Source: Pontivivens nitratireducens
GTDB lineage: Bacteria > Pseudomonadota > Alphaproteobacteria > Rhodobacterales > Rhodobacteraceae
Direction: 5' to 3'
Assembly: GCF_014235845.1 (NCBI RefSeq)
Contig: NZ_JACJUQ010000010.1
Span: forward strand, 62,001-126,000
Length of the DNA: 64,000 nucleotides
A model generated the notes under the pieces. The model was not told where the DNA came from. It made no database searches and saw only the letters and a program-made list of their open reading frames with translations. Position numbers and translations under genes: made by a program. This document shows, in pieces, positions 20,582-29,941 of this stretch (positions within the stretch are counted from its first letter, which is position 1; each line of letters opens with the position of its first letter).

Positions 20582-22428
20582 CCGGCGTTTTCCAGCTTGG
20601 AGGATATGTCGAGCCAGATGGATTCCGCCCGCTCCAGACCCTTCATAACTTCGGCACGCTTCTTTCGCAGCATATTTTGGCGCTCGGTATCGCCGCGCTC
20701 ATACAGGCGCGGATCGGCGAGGCCCTCGTCGATCTTGTCGCGCATCTCCTCCAGCTTGGCCACGCGCCCCTCGGCCTTGACCAGTTCGGCCCGCAAGGGG
20801 GAGGTGGCGGCGCGGGCGGCCGGTTTCGCCTTCGGCTTCTCGGCCTTCTCCTTCGCGGGTTTGCCGCCGCGTTCGCTTAGCAACATGCGCCGATATTCGT
20901 CCATGTCCCCGTCGAAGGCGTGAACCCCGCCATCCTTGACCAGCCACAGCCGATCGGCCACGGCCTCCACCAGATGCGGGTCGTGACTGACGAGGATCAC
21001 CGCGCCCTCATATTCCGTCAGGGCCATCACCAACGCCTCACGGCTTTCGATGTCGAGGTGGTTGGTCGGCTCATCCAGGATCAGCAGATGCGGTGCGTCG
21101 ATGGTACACAGCAGCATGGCCAGCCGCGCCTTTTGCCCACCGGACAGGCGCTTGACCTCCACATCCGCGATATCGGCACCGATGCCGCCTGCCGCCAGAC
21201 GCGCGCGTTGCTTGGCTGCGCCCTCATCCGGGCGCAGGCTGCGCACATGCTCCAGCGGGGTTTCGTTCGGGAACAATTCATCGAGCTGGTGTTGCGCGAA
21301 ATAGCCGATGCGCAGTTTGTTCGAGGTGACGACATCGCCATCCGTGGATTGCAAACGCCCGGCGATCAGCTTTGACAGCGTGGATTTGCCCTGACCGTTC
21401 GAGCCGAGCAACGCGATGCGGTCGTCCTGATCGATGCGCAGGTCCAGCTTGCGCAGGATCAACGGCCCGCCATAACCGACGGAGGCGTCACGCATATTGA
21501 CGATAGGCGGCGACAGTTCCTCGGGCGCGGGGAACGAAAACGCGGCAACGCTGGTTTCAACGACGCCCGCGATGGGTTGCATCTTCTCCAGCATCTTGAC
21601 GCGGCTCTGCGCCTGCTTGGCCTTGGACGCCTTGGCCTTGAACCGATCGACGAAGCTTTGCAGGTGGGCACGCTGCGCATCCTGCTTCTTTTTCGCGGAC
21701 ATCTGCTGTTCCAGATTCGCGCGACGCATCCGGTCGAACTGATCGTAATTGCCCTGATAAAAGGTCAGCTTCTGCGCATCCAGATGCAGGATGCCCCCGA
21801 CGGAGCGGTTGAGCAGCCCCCGGTCGTGCGAAATCACCAGCGCCGTATGGGGATAGCGGGCAAGGAACGTTTCCAGCCAGACCGTCCCCTCCAGATCCAG
21901 ATAGTTGGTAGGTTCATCGAGCAGCAGCACGTCAGGCTGGCTGAACAGAACGGCGGCCAGCGCCACGCGCATCCGCCATCCGCCCGAGAAATCCTTGCAG
22001 GGGCGCTGCTGCGCCTCCGCGTCGAAGCCCAGACCCGTCAGGATCGAGGCGGCGCGCGCCTCGGCAGAATGGGATTCGATATCGGCCAGACGGGTGTGGA
22101 TATCCGCGATGCGGGTGGCATCGGTTGCCGTCTCCGCCTCCGCCAGCAGGGCGGCGCGTTCGGTGTCGGCGGCCAGAACGGTATCGAGCAGCGTGGCGTC
22201 CGAGGCCGGTGCCTCCTGCGCGACGCCGCCGATGCGGGCCTGCCGGGGGATCTCGATCTCCCCTCCGTCCAGCGCCCATTCGCCCCGGATCAACCGGAAC
22301 AGGGTCGTCTTGCCGGTGCCGTTTCGCCCGACGACGCCCACCTTGTGACCGGCGGGAATCGTTGCGGTGGCCCCGTCGAACAGACGGCGGCCTTCCAGCG
22401 TGAAGGTTATATCTTTGATCGTCAGCAT
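20578..22428 (-). CDS. ABC-F family ATPase (YheS/ABCF3-like)
   Basis: A 616-residue soluble protein with two ABC ATPase domains and no membrane segments. Walker A motifs are GVVGRNGTGKTT and LLGSNGQGKST, signatures are FSGGWRMRVALA and LSGGQKARLAM, and Walker B motifs are LLLDEPTNYLDL and LILDEPTNHLDI. The linker RAHLQSFVDRFKAKASKAKQ is nearly that of E. coli YheS, and a charged coiled tail ends the protein. ABC-F proteins act on ribosomes to rescue stalled elongation; this is inferred from the family. I start at the ATG at 22428, before MLTIKDITFTLEGRRLF. Confidence 0.94.
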   Translation of the reverse strand: MLTIKDITFTLEGRRLFDGATATIPAGHKVGVVGRNGTGKTTLFRLIRGEWALDGGEIEIPRQARIGGVAQEAPASDATLLDTVLAADTERAALLAEAETATDATRIADIHTRLADIESHSAEARAASILTGLGFDAEAQQRPCKDFSGGWRMRVALAAVLFSQPDVLLLDEPTNYLDLEGTVWLETFLARYPHTALVISHDRGLLNRSVGGILHLDAQKLTFYQGNYDQFDRMRRANLEQQMSAKKKQDAQRAHLQSFVDRFKAKASKAKQAQSRVKMLEKMQPIAGVVETSVAAFSFPAPEELSPPIVNMRDASVGYGGPLILRKLDLRIDQDDRIALLGSNGQGKSTLSKLIAGRLQSTDGDVVTSNKLRIGYFAQHQLDELFPNETPLEHVRSLRPDEGAAKQRARLAAGGIGADIADVEVKRLSGGQKARLAMLLCTIDAPHLLILDEPTNHLDIESREALVMALTEYEGAVILVSHDPHLVEAVADRLWLVKDGGVHAFDGDMDEYRRMLLSERGGKPAKEKAEKPKAKPAARAATSPLRAELVKAEGRVAKLEEMRDKIDEGLADPRLYERGDTERQNMLRKKRAEVMKGLERAESIWLDISSKLENAG

Positions 22429-22608
22429 GGGCGGAGCGATGGACCAGTGCCCGCGCCATGTCAATGCAGGGCGTGTGAATTGCCCGTCGAACGGTGCGAC
22501 GCCCGCGAATTGTGATGCGATGCTACGTTACGAAGCGGTGTACGCCCCCTTTATCCGCCGCTATCGCCGTGCTAGAGGCCGCGCAATCATAACGCCCAGG
22601 AGGCTCCC

Positions 22609-23031
22609 ATGGCCGTGCAACGCACTTTCTCGATCATCAAACCCGACGCAACCAACCGCAACCTGACCGGCGCGATCAATGCCAAGCTGGAGGCCGCCGG
22701 CCTGCGCATCGTCGCGCAAAAGCGCATTCATCTGACCAAGGCGCAGGCTGGCGTCTTCTACGGTGTGCACGCCGAGCGTCCGTTCTATGATGAACTGTGT
22801 GAGTTCATGTCCTCCGCCCCGATCGTCGTTCAGGTTCTGGAGGGCGAGGATGCCGTTCTGAAGAACCGCGAAGTCATGGGCGCGACCAACCCCGCCGACG
22901 CTGACGAAGGCACGATCCGCAAGGAATTCGCCCTGTCCATCGGTGAGAACTCGGTCCACGGTTCCGACGCGCCGGAAACCGCCGCGCAGGAGATCGCGTA
23001 TTTCTTCTCCGGCCTCGAACTGGTCGGCTGA
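22609..23031 (+). CDS. ndk: Nucleoside diphosphate kinase
   Basis: A 140-residue enzyme transferring the gamma-phosphate between nucleoside triphosphates and diphosphates through a phosphohistidine. The catalytic residue is H117 in the signature [12 protein letters not shown], and [10 protein letters not shown] opens the protein. CAGGAGG lies 6-7 bases before the ATG, a strong ribosome binding site. The gene is followed by a clear intrinsic terminator (23057-23083), so it is probably a single transcription unit. Confidence 0.98.
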   Translation: MAVQRTFSIIKPDATNRNLTGAINAKLEAAGLRIVAQKRIHLTKAQAGVFYGVHAERPFYDELCEFMSSAPIVVQVLEGEDAVLKNREVMGATNPADADEGTIRKEFALSIGENSVHGSDAPETAAQEIAYFFSGLELVG

Positions 23032-23056
23032 TCCTTTCGGGATATCGCCATCATGG

Positions 23057-23083
23057 AAAGGCCGGTGTTCGCCCCGGCCTTTT
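23057..23083 (+). terminator. Intrinsic terminator of ndk
   Basis: AAAGGCCGG, an 8-base loop, CCGGCCTTT and a further T: a perfect 9-base stem ending in a short T tract, 26 bases after the ndk stop. Confidence 0.85.
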
Positions 23084-23239
23084 CTCATCCAGCCCTACGC
23101 CATTTTCGCGGGTGCCAGTTCTCACGTGGAAACGTCCGACACGCGGTTCGGGGGGGCAGGGTTCACCGACAGCACTTCCCGGACAATCTGCCGCAAGTCC
23201 TGCCGGGAACGCACCGGATGTCCGGCGCGTCTATCCCAC

Positions 23240-24226
23240 ATGGAACTGCGATATGTATCTGATCGGGAACCGGGAATTACGCGCAAACGCGCGGGCAGGG
23301 GCTTTGCGTATTATGATGGTGGGCAGCTGATCCGCGACCGTGTCGAAAAGCAGCGGTTTGCCGCCCTGGCCATTCCGCCAGCATATGACGACGTGTGGAT
23401 CTGTCGGTGGGAAAACGGCCATCTTCAGGCCACCGGGCGCGATGCCCGTGCGCGCAAGCAATACCGGTACCATCCCGACTGGACCACGGCACGCGACGCG
23501 GACAAATTCGCGGATCTGACCGATTTCGCCAAGGACCTGCCGAATTTGCGCAGCCGGGTAGGCAGTGACATGCGCAAGCGGACCTTGGGCCGTGATCGCG
23601 TTCTGGCAACGGTTGTTCATCTGTTGGACAAGAGCCATATCCGCATCGGCAATCGCGCCTATACGGATGATAACGGCACTGTCGGATTAACCACCCTGCG
23701 CGATGAGCATGTCGAGATCAGCGGTGAGCGACTGCAATTCGACTTCATCGGCAAATCCTCCAAACGTCGCCGGTTGAGCCTGCGTGACAGATACGTGGCG
23801 ACCACGGTGAGAAAGCTGTCTGACCTGCCCGGTCAGATGCTGTTTCAGTGGCAGGACGAGGACGGCTTGCACGAGGTCCGTTCCGATCACGTCAACGATT
23901 GGTTGCGCCAGACGACCGGATCGGAATGGACAGCCAAGATATTCCGAACCTGGGCCGGCACGATGATCTGCGCCGACGCATTGGCGAGGAGCGATCTGGA
24001 GGGTGAGAAAGCCGTGATCGAGGCCGTGGACGCGACGGCGGCGGCCTTGGGCAACACCCGTGCCGTGGCGCGTCGTAGCTATATCCACCCCGAGATCATC
24101 ACCGCATACGAGGAAGGACGCTGGCCCGGTCGTCGCCACCTGTCGCGCGATCCGATCGGTCGGGCGCGATTGAGCAGGACGGAACGGGCCGTGGTCAAAT
24201 TGCTCAACGATGCGCAATCGCGCTAA
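23240..24226 (+). CDS. DNA topoisomerase IB (bacterial/poxvirus type)
   Basis: A 328-residue type IB topoisomerase that relaxes supercoils through a 3'-phosphotyrosine link. The N-terminal domain includes GITRKRAGRGFAYYDGG and IPPAYDDVWICRWENGHLQA. The catalytic domain has RVGSDMRKRTLGRDRVLATV, FIGKSSKRRRLSL, AKIFRTWAGT and the nucleophile Y281 in ARRSYIHPEI. The frame is open far upstream, but MELRYVSDREPGITRKRAGR matches the usual beginning. The ribosome binding site is weak. Its last 23 bases overlap the end of the convergent cinA-like gene. Confidence 0.92.
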   Translation: MELRYVSDREPGITRKRAGRGFAYYDGGQLIRDRVEKQRFAALAIPPAYDDVWICRWENGHLQATGRDARARKQYRYHPDWTTARDADKFADLTDFAKDLPNLRSRVGSDMRKRTLGRDRVLATVVHLLDKSHIRIGNRAYTDDNGTVGLTTLRDEHVEISGERLQFDFIGKSSKRRRLSLRDRYVATTVRKLSDLPGQMLFQWQDEDGLHEVRSDHVNDWLRQTTGSEWTAKIFRTWAGTMICADALARSDLEGEKAVIEAVDATAAALGNTRAVARRSYIHPEIITAYEEGRWPGRRHLSRDPIGRARLSRTERAVVKLLNDAQSR

Positions 24227-24680
24227 GCAACATTTCCAGCGCATGCTCCACACTCGCCGCGCGAACCTGCGCACGCCCGAGGGGGCCGAACTCGATATGA
24301 TGCGCCATTTCCGAACCGTGGGTCGCTACTGCGAAATGCACCAGTCCTTCGGGCTTCTCCTCTGATCCGCCGGGCCCAGCGACACCGGTGATGGCGACCG
24401 CAATATCGGCCCTGGACATGCGCAGCGCACCCCGAGCCATTTCCCGTGCCACGACATCCGAGACCGCGCCATGCGCGTCCAGACTGGCCTGCGAAACCCC
24501 CAGCATCGCCACCTTGGACGGATAGGAATACGTCACGAAGCCGCGATCGACCACGGCGGAGGACCCGGGAATGTCGGTCAGTGCAGCCGCGACCAGCCCG
24601 CCGGTACAGCTTTCCGCCGTCGCGATTTGCCATCCACATGCCTGCGCTGCGTCCAGCACCTGTTTTGCCAGATCGCTCAT
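24204..24680 (-). CDS. CinA C-terminal domain protein (nicotinamide-nucleotide amidase type)
   Basis: A 158-residue stand-alone CinA C-terminal domain (PncC type). The family hydrolyses nicotinamide mononucleotide to nicotinate mononucleotide in NAD recycling. Key sequence: TAESCTGGLVAAALTDIPGS, containing the catalytic serine and threonine region, then FVTYSYPSKVAMLGVS and AITGVAGPGGSEEKPEGLVH. It ends an operon ispDF-pgpA-cinA, with a four-base overlap after pgpA. Its 3' end is antisense to the last eight codons of the topoisomerase gene. Confidence 0.94.
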   Translation of the reverse strand: MSDLAKQVLDAAQACGWQIATAESCTGGLVAAALTDIPGSSAVVDRGFVTYSYPSKVAMLGVSQASLDAHGAVSDVVAREMARGALRMSRADIAVAITGVAGPGGSEEKPEGLVHFAVATHGSEMAHHIEFGPLGRAQVRAASVEHALEMLLSAIAHR

Positions 24681-25171
24681 ACGAACACCACATGGGCCAG
24701 TGCCCCCAGAAAGGCGACGGTCAGACCCGCCATGATGCCCGCAAACACGTCATCCAGCATGACCCCCAGCGGATCGCCCCGCCGGTCCGCCCAGCCCACC
24801 AGCCAGGGTTTCGTGATGTCGAAAAGCCGGAACAGAGCGAAGCCCAGCACGTAGCCCGGCCATGGAAAGCCCCAGCTGTCAAAGCCCATCCACCACAGAC
24901 CGAACGAGAGTGAGAACAGCGCGATCCACTGGCCCACGACTTCATCCACCACGATCCAGCCGGGATCGTGATCGGCCTGCGCCGCCGTGACCTCTCGTGT
25001 CGCCCACCAGCCCAGAAGGAAGACCGCGACGGTGGCGATCAGAACCAGCGGAAACTGGCCCACACCGTGCAGGACATAGAACGCGGGCAGGGCGATCAGA
25101 CTGCCCCATGTGCCCGGAGCCTTGGGCAGGAACCCGATACCGGCGACGGAGGCGATGTGACGCGCGATCAT
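24677..25171 (-). CDS. pgpA: Phosphatidylglycerophosphatase A
   Basis: A 164-residue integral membrane phosphatase that produces phosphatidylglycerol from its phosphate. Family motifs are LPKAPGTWGSLIALP, WIVVDEVVGQWIALFS and the acidic DDVFAGIMAGL; three to four membrane helices are evident. It sits in the middle of ispDF-pgpA-cinA, with four-base overlaps on both sides, an order shared by many Rhodobacterales. Confidence 0.94.
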   Translation of the reverse strand: MIARHIASVAGIGFLPKAPGTWGSLIALPAFYVLHGVGQFPLVLIATVAVFLLGWWATREVTAAQADHDPGWIVVDEVVGQWIALFSLSFGLWWMGFDSWGFPWPGYVLGFALFRLFDITKPWLVGWADRRGDPLGVMLDDVFAGIMAGLTVAFLGALAHVVFV

Positions 25172-26289
25172 GGCAGCATCACCGTGGCGGAGGCCATGGC
25201 GGCAATGCCCTCACCACGCCCCGGAAAGCCGAGCCGTTCCGATGTGGTCGCCTTGATGCTGACCCGACCGATGTCGAGGTCACAAATCTCCGCGATTCTG
25301 GCGCGCATTGCTTGCGCGTGCGGTCCGACCTTGGGCATCTCGCAAATGATCGTGCAGTCCAGATGGGTCATCCTGCCTCCTCGCGCGGCAACGCGCTCCA
25401 CTGCTTTTTCTAGGAATATGTGGCTCGCGGCACCCTTCCACCGGTCATCCGAGGGGGGGAACCACTGGCCGATATCGCCCTCGGCCAAGGCGCCGAAAAT
25501 CGCATCGGTCAATGCGTGCATCGCCACATCCGCATCGGAATGGCCGGACAAGCCTTTGTCATGCGGAATGTCGATTCCACAAAGGGTTACGTGATCCCCC
25601 TCAACCAATCTGTGAACGTCGAAGCCGGTTCCGTTGCGCGGGTCCATACCTGTTTTCCCTTCAGCACGCGCCAGATCGGCGGGTGTCGTGATCTTGAAGT
25701 TATCCTCATCGCCCTGCGTGGCAAGCACATCCAGCCCTGCGGCACGGGCCACGGCCACATCATCGGCCAGATCGGCGGTGTTTTTCCGGTGTGCCCTGAG
25801 GATGGCCGGGAACGAGAAGCCCTGGGGCGTCTGGGCGCGCAAAAGTCCCTCCCGAGGCACGGATCCTGAGAAACCGTCGCTCCAAAGCGCGTCCACAACC
25901 GGCAAACAGGGGCACGCGCCAGTCGATGTCTGCAACCCGGCGATTACACCGCCAATGATTTCCGGCGTGACGAACGGGCGGGCGGCGTCGTGGATCAACA
26001 CATGCGTGGGGGCAAGCGGCTCCACCGCCTCCAACCCGGCGCGCACGCTGGCGCTGCGGGTATCCCCCCCCATAATCGGATCGCCTAGGTCGAAAGCACA
26101 AGTCGCCGCGCGGTAGAGGGCCATGTCCTGCGGCCGGATCACGACGCGAACCGCATCGACATGAGGCAGAATCGCGCGCACGGTGTGAGTCAGAATAGCC
26201 TCGCCCTGCAATTTGAGATATTGCTTCGCGACCTCACCGCCCAGACGTGTCCCGCGACCGGCAGCGACGATAAGTGCGACGATTGTCAT
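25168..26289 (-). CDS. ispDF: Bifunctional IspD/IspF isoprenoid enzyme
   Basis: A 373-residue fusion. The N-terminal half (about 1-215) is the cytidylyltransferase IspD, with VALIVAAGRGTRLGGEVAKQ and VLIHDAARPFVT. The C-terminal half (about 220-373) is IspF, the MECDP synthase, with GTGFDVHRLVEGDH, the metal site and ring-closing loop CGIDIPHDKGLSGHSDADV and TTSERLGFPGRGEG. The fusion is characteristic of many alphaproteobacteria. The ATG at 26289 has GGAGA upstream; the longer frame to 26400 is not needed. It is divergent from dusB. Confidence 0.95.
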   Translation of the reverse strand: MTIVALIVAAGRGTRLGGEVAKQYLKLQGEAILTHTVRAILPHVDAVRVVIRPQDMALYRAATCAFDLGDPIMGGDTRSASVRAGLEAVEPLAPTHVLIHDAARPFVTPEIIGGVIAGLQTSTGACPCLPVVDALWSDGFSGSVPREGLLRAQTPQGFSFPAILRAHRKNTADLADDVAVARAAGLDVLATQGDEDNFKITTPADLARAEGKTGMDPRNGTGFDVHRLVEGDHVTLCGIDIPHDKGLSGHSDADVAMHALTDAIFGALAEGDIGQWFPPSDDRWKGAASHIFLEKAVERVAARGGRMTHLDCTIICEMPKVGPHAQAMRARIAEICDLDIGRVSIKATTSERLGFPGRGEGIAAMASATVMLP

Positions 26290-26412
26290 GGGGTTCTCCT
26301 GCATGATGCGGGCAGACCATGTGGCAAAAACCGGACAGGGGCAATGCAGCGGGTGCAGATTGATCCTGCCCGGTTTTTGCGCTATCGCCGGGGTTTGCAC
26401 AAGGATGCAGCA

Positions 26413-27396
26413 ATGACGCTACAGATCGGACCGCATATACTGGACAGCAACGTTCTGCTCGCACCGCTCGCGGGGATCACCGACCTGCCGTTTCGGCGGT
26501 TGGTGCGCAGCTTCGGTGCGGGTCTGGTCGTGTCCGAGATGGTCGCTTCGCAGGAAATGGTTCAGGCCCGCCCCTCGGCCCGCGCCCGGGCGGAGGTGCA
26601 CGGCGATCTGGGCATCGCCTCGGTTCAGATTGCGGGACGCGAGGGCCACTGGATGGCCGAATGCGCCCGCATGGTCGCGGATCGCGGGGCGCAGATCGTC
26701 GATATCAACATGGGCTGTCCGGCCAAGAAGGTGACGAACGGCTATTCCGGGTCGGCCCTGATGCGCCAGCCCGATCATGCGCTGTCGCTGATCGAGGCGG
26801 TCGTCGCGGCGGTTGACGTGCCTGTCACGCTGAAAATGCGGCTGGGCTGGGACGATGACAGTCACAACGCACCACAGATTGCCCGCGCGGCACAGGATGC
26901 CGGCGTTCAGATGATCACCATTCACGGGCGCACACGCTGCCAGTTCTACAAGGGCAGCGCCGACTGGCGGGCCATTCGCAAGGTTGTGGATGCGGTGGAT
27001 ATTCCGGTCATCGCGAACGGCGATATCGTGGACCCAGCGACGGCCCGCACCGCGTTGGATCGTTCGGGGGCTGCCGGAGTGATGATCGGGCGCGGCGCAC
27101 AGGGGCGCCCGTGGCAGTTGGCGCATGTTCACGCAGGCCTGACCGGCGGGTCGGGTCCGGCGATCCCCTTTGGCCCCGCACGGGCGGCGCTTATGATCCG
27201 GCATCACACCGAAATGCTCGATTTTTATGGGCAGGAGATGGGTCTGAAATGCGCGCGCAAGCATCTGGGCTGGTATCTGGATGATCTGAATGTCGGGGCG
27301 GACCTGCGTCGCGCCCTTCTGACCAGTCGCGATCCGGCGCAGATCCACGACCTGATCGAGGACGCGAACACCCCCCACAGAAGGGCCGCAGCATGA
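26413..27396 (+). CDS. dusB: tRNA-dihydrouridine synthase (DusB/NifR3)
   Basis: A 327-residue flavoenzyme reducing uridines in the tRNA D-loop. The FMN barrel opens with LAPLAGITDLPFRRLVRSFG. The catalytic cysteine lies in DINMGCPAKKVTNGYSGSAL, and TIHGRTRCQFYKGSADW and GVMIGRGAQGRPW follow. NifR3 was first described upstream of ntrBC in Rhodobacter, and here too it precedes ntrB with a four-base overlap, so it belongs to the nitrogen-regulation operon. Confidence 0.95.
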   Translation: MTLQIGPHILDSNVLLAPLAGITDLPFRRLVRSFGAGLVVSEMVASQEMVQARPSARARAEVHGDLGIASVQIAGREGHWMAECARMVADRGAQIVDINMGCPAKKVTNGYSGSALMRQPDHALSLIEAVVAAVDVPVTLKMRLGWDDDSHNAPQIARAAQDAGVQMITIHGRTRCQFYKGSADWRAIRKVVDAVDIPVIANGDIVDPATARTALDRSGAAGVMIGRGAQGRPWQLAHVHAGLTGGSGPAIPFGPARAALMIRHHTEMLDFYGQEMGLKCARKHLGWYLDDLNVGADLRRALLTSRDPAQIHDLIEDANTPHRRAAA

Positions 27397-28460
27397 GCGC
27401 CACAGCGATATACGAGTCCGCCTGGAACGCGCAGCCGCATCCCACTCTGATGATTGACGCGCAGGACAGGATTGCCCGCGCAAATTCCGCCGCCGAGGTT
27501 TATCTGGGCCTGTCGGAACGTCAGATGAGCGGTTGCGATCTGGCGCGCTTCACGGGCGAGGGGGCGCTGGTCGGCTCGATGGTTCAGCAGGTGCGGCAGC
27601 ACGGCGTCTCCTACGCACAACACGATATCGAGCTGTCTTGGGCGGATCAGAAGCCGAGAATGGCCAACATTCAGGTCGCGCCGGTCGATGGGCAACTGGT
27701 GCTGCTGCAATTGCAGCCCCGCAGCATAGCGGAGAAGATGGACCGTTCGCTGTCCTCCCGCTCCGCCGCGCGGTCGGTTACGGGAATGGCCGCAATGCTG
27801 GCGCACGAGATCAAGAACCCGCTCGCCGGGATTTCGGGTGCGGCGCAATTGCTGGCGATGAACCTGACGGATGAGGATCAGGAGCTGACCTCGCTGATCC
27901 GTGAGGAGGTGGAGCGGATCGGCAAGCTGTTGAGCCGTGTCGAACAGTTCGGCGATCTGCGCCCCGTCTCACGCGATCCGGTCAACATCCACGACATCCT
28001 GAACCGGGCGAAGCTGTCGGCCCAGTCCGGTTTCGCCCAGAAGGTCCGCTTCGTCGAAGATTACGACCCCTCGCTGCCGCCGACGCCCGGCGATGCCGAT
28101 CAACTGATGCAAGTGGCGCTGAATCTGATCAAGAATGCGGCCGAGGCCGTTCCCCGGATCGGCGGAATGATAACCCTGCGCACCGCCTATCGCGCGGGCG
28201 TCATGCTGTCGCTGCCCGGCGGCGGGCGGCAGAGCCTGCCACTGGAAATCAGCATCATCGACAATGGCAGCGGCGTTCCGATCGACATCAAGAACCACCT
28301 TTTCGAGCCCTTTGTCAGCACGAAGGCGGCTGGCTCCGGTCTCGGCCTTGCACTGGTGTCCAAGATCGTGGACCAGCATGGCGGTGTCGTGGAATGTGAG
28401 AGTGAACCCGGTTGGACGGCCTTCCGTCTGCTATTGCCGGTGTGGAAGGAGACGCGCTGA
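27393..28460 (+). CDS. ntrB: Nitrogen-regulation sensor kinase NtrB
   Basis: A 355-residue soluble histidine kinase/phosphatase for NtrC. A PAS domain covers about residues 8-110, the phospho-accepting H138 is in [20 protein letters not shown], and the ATP-binding domain has [11 protein letters not shown] (N box), [12 protein letters not shown] (G1) and [18 protein letters not shown] (G2). There is no membrane segment, as expected for a kinase controlled by PII proteins. It overlaps dusB upstream and ntrC downstream. Confidence 0.95.
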   Translation: MSATAIYESAWNAQPHPTLMIDAQDRIARANSAAEVYLGLSERQMSGCDLARFTGEGALVGSMVQQVRQHGVSYAQHDIELSWADQKPRMANIQVAPVDGQLVLLQLQPRSIAEKMDRSLSSRSAARSVTGMAAMLAHEIKNPLAGISGAAQLLAMNLTDEDQELTSLIREEVERIGKLLSRVEQFGDLRPVSRDPVNIHDILNRAKLSAQSGFAQKVRFVEDYDPSLPPTPGDADQLMQVALNLIKNAAEAVPRIGGMITLRTAYRAGVMLSLPGGGRQSLPLEISIIDNGSGVPIDIKNHLFEPFVSTKAAGSGLGLALVSKIVDQHGGVVECESEPGWTAFRLLLPVWKETR

Positions 28461-29908
28461 TGGACGGAACGATCCTGCTTGCAGATGATGACCGCGCAAT
28501 CCGTACGGTCCTCAGTCAGGCGCTGACCCGTGCGGGGTGTCGTGTGCGGGCCACCGGCTCCGTCAATACGCTGTGGCGCTGGATCGAGGAAGGCGAGGGC
28601 GACGTTGTCGTCACCGACGTGATGATGCCCGACGGCGACGGTCTGGACCTGCTGCCTGCCATCCGGCGCAAACGCCCCGATCTGCCCGTCATCGTGATGA
28701 GCGCGCAAAACACCGTCATGACCGCCATTCGCGCGGCGGAGGCGGGGGCCTATGAATATCTGCCCAAACCCTTCGACCTCAAGGAAGTGCTGGAACAGGT
28801 GCGCAAGGGATTGGGCCAGCGCGACCGCCCCGCGGAACGCCCCGCCGCAGGCGATCCCGTGCAGGACAACCTGCCGCTGATCGGGCGCAGTCCCGCGATG
28901 CAGGAGGTGTACCGCATCATGGCGCGGCTGATGAACACCAACCTCAGCGTCATGATCAACGGGGAAAGCGGCACCGGCAAGGAACTGGTGGCGCGCGCCC
29001 TGCACAATTTCGGGGCCAGGAAAAGCGGCCCGTTCGTGGCGCTGAACATGGCCGCAATCCCGCGTGAACTGATTGAGAGCGAGCTGTTCGGTCACGAAAA
29101 GGGGGCCTTTACCGGCGCGGCGGAGCGTCACACGGGGCGGTTTGAGGCGGCCGCGGGCGGAACGCTGTTTCTGGATGAGATCGGAGACATGCCATCCGAC
29201 GCGCAAACCCGCCTGCTGCGCGTGTTGCAGGAAGGAGAGTTTACCCGCATCGGCGGGCGTGAGATTATCCCCGCCAACGTCCGTATCATCGCTGCCACCC
29301 ATCAGGATCTGCGCGCGCTGATCAACGAGGGCCGTTTTCGCGAGGACCTGTTCTATCGCCTCAACGTGGTGCCGGTACGCCTGCCACCGCTGCGTGAGCG
29401 GCTGGAGGATATTCCCGACCTGGCACGCGCTTTCCTGAAACGGGCGGAGGCGGAGGGCCTGCCGCGCAAGTCCATCTCTTCCACCGCGCTGGATGCGCTC
29501 AAGCAGCAAAGCTGGACAGGCAATGTCCGCGAACTGGAAAACCTGATGCGGCGGCTGGCGGTTCTGTGCCCGGATGAGGTTATCTCCGAAGCGGCGGTGC
29601 ATGAGGAACTGACGGCCCGGCCCAGCTCCGCCCATTCCCACTCAGGTGGAGATGGGGAACGTCTGGGGCAGGCGGTCGAAAACCATCTGGAACGGTATTT
29701 CGCCCTGCATGGCGAAGATCTGCCCCCAGCCGGCCTCTACGACCGGATCCTGCGTGAAGTGGAGATGCCTCTGATCGCGCTGGCCCTGTCCGCGACGCGC
29801 GGAAATCAGGTCCGCACTGCGGAACTGCTGGGCATAAACCGCAACACCCTGCGCAAGAAGATACGTGAGCTTGACATCCCGGTCACACGGGGAAAGAAGT
29901 TGGTGTAG
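28460..29908 (+). CDS. ntrC: Nitrogen-regulation response regulator NtrC
   Basis: A 482-residue response regulator: receiver domain with phosphoacceptor D53 ([12 protein letters not shown]), AAA+ domain with Walker [15 protein letters not shown] and Walker [13 protein letters not shown], and a Fis-type helix-turn-helix at the C-terminus ([20 protein letters not shown]). It keeps an intact GAFTGA loop ([15 protein letters not shown]), so it should work with sigma-54, unlike the well-known Rhodobacter capsulatus NtrC, which lacks that loop. Its ATG lies within the ntrB stop. Confidence 0.95.
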   Translation: MDGTILLADDDRAIRTVLSQALTRAGCRVRATGSVNTLWRWIEEGEGDVVVTDVMMPDGDGLDLLPAIRRKRPDLPVIVMSAQNTVMTAIRAAEAGAYEYLPKPFDLKEVLEQVRKGLGQRDRPAERPAAGDPVQDNLPLIGRSPAMQEVYRIMARLMNTNLSVMINGESGTGKELVARALHNFGARKSGPFVALNMAAIPRELIESELFGHEKGAFTGAAERHTGRFEAAAGGTLFLDEIGDMPSDAQTRLLRVLQEGEFTRIGGREIIPANVRIIAATHQDLRALINEGRFREDLFYRLNVVPVRLPPLRERLEDIPDLARAFLKRAEAEGLPRKSISSTALDALKQQSWTGNVRELENLMRRLAVLCPDEVISEAAVHEELTARPSSAHSHSGGDGERLGQAVENHLERYFALHGEDLPPAGLYDRILREVEMPLIALALSATRGNQVRTAELLGINRNTLRKKIRELDIPVTRGKKLV

Positions 29909-29941
29909 TTTTGCAACAGGGGGCCACTTGGCACCGGGGTT

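Noticed and set aside
23176-23209. TTCCCGG/CCGGGAA inverted repeat upstream of topoisomerase IB
   Set aside because: The arms are 20 bases apart and GC-rich, as expected by chance in this composition.
29909-29941. Terminator between ntrC and ntrY (GGCCACTTGGC then GGGGTTTT)
   Set aside because: The possible stem is only four bases with a two-base loop, and the T run is short.
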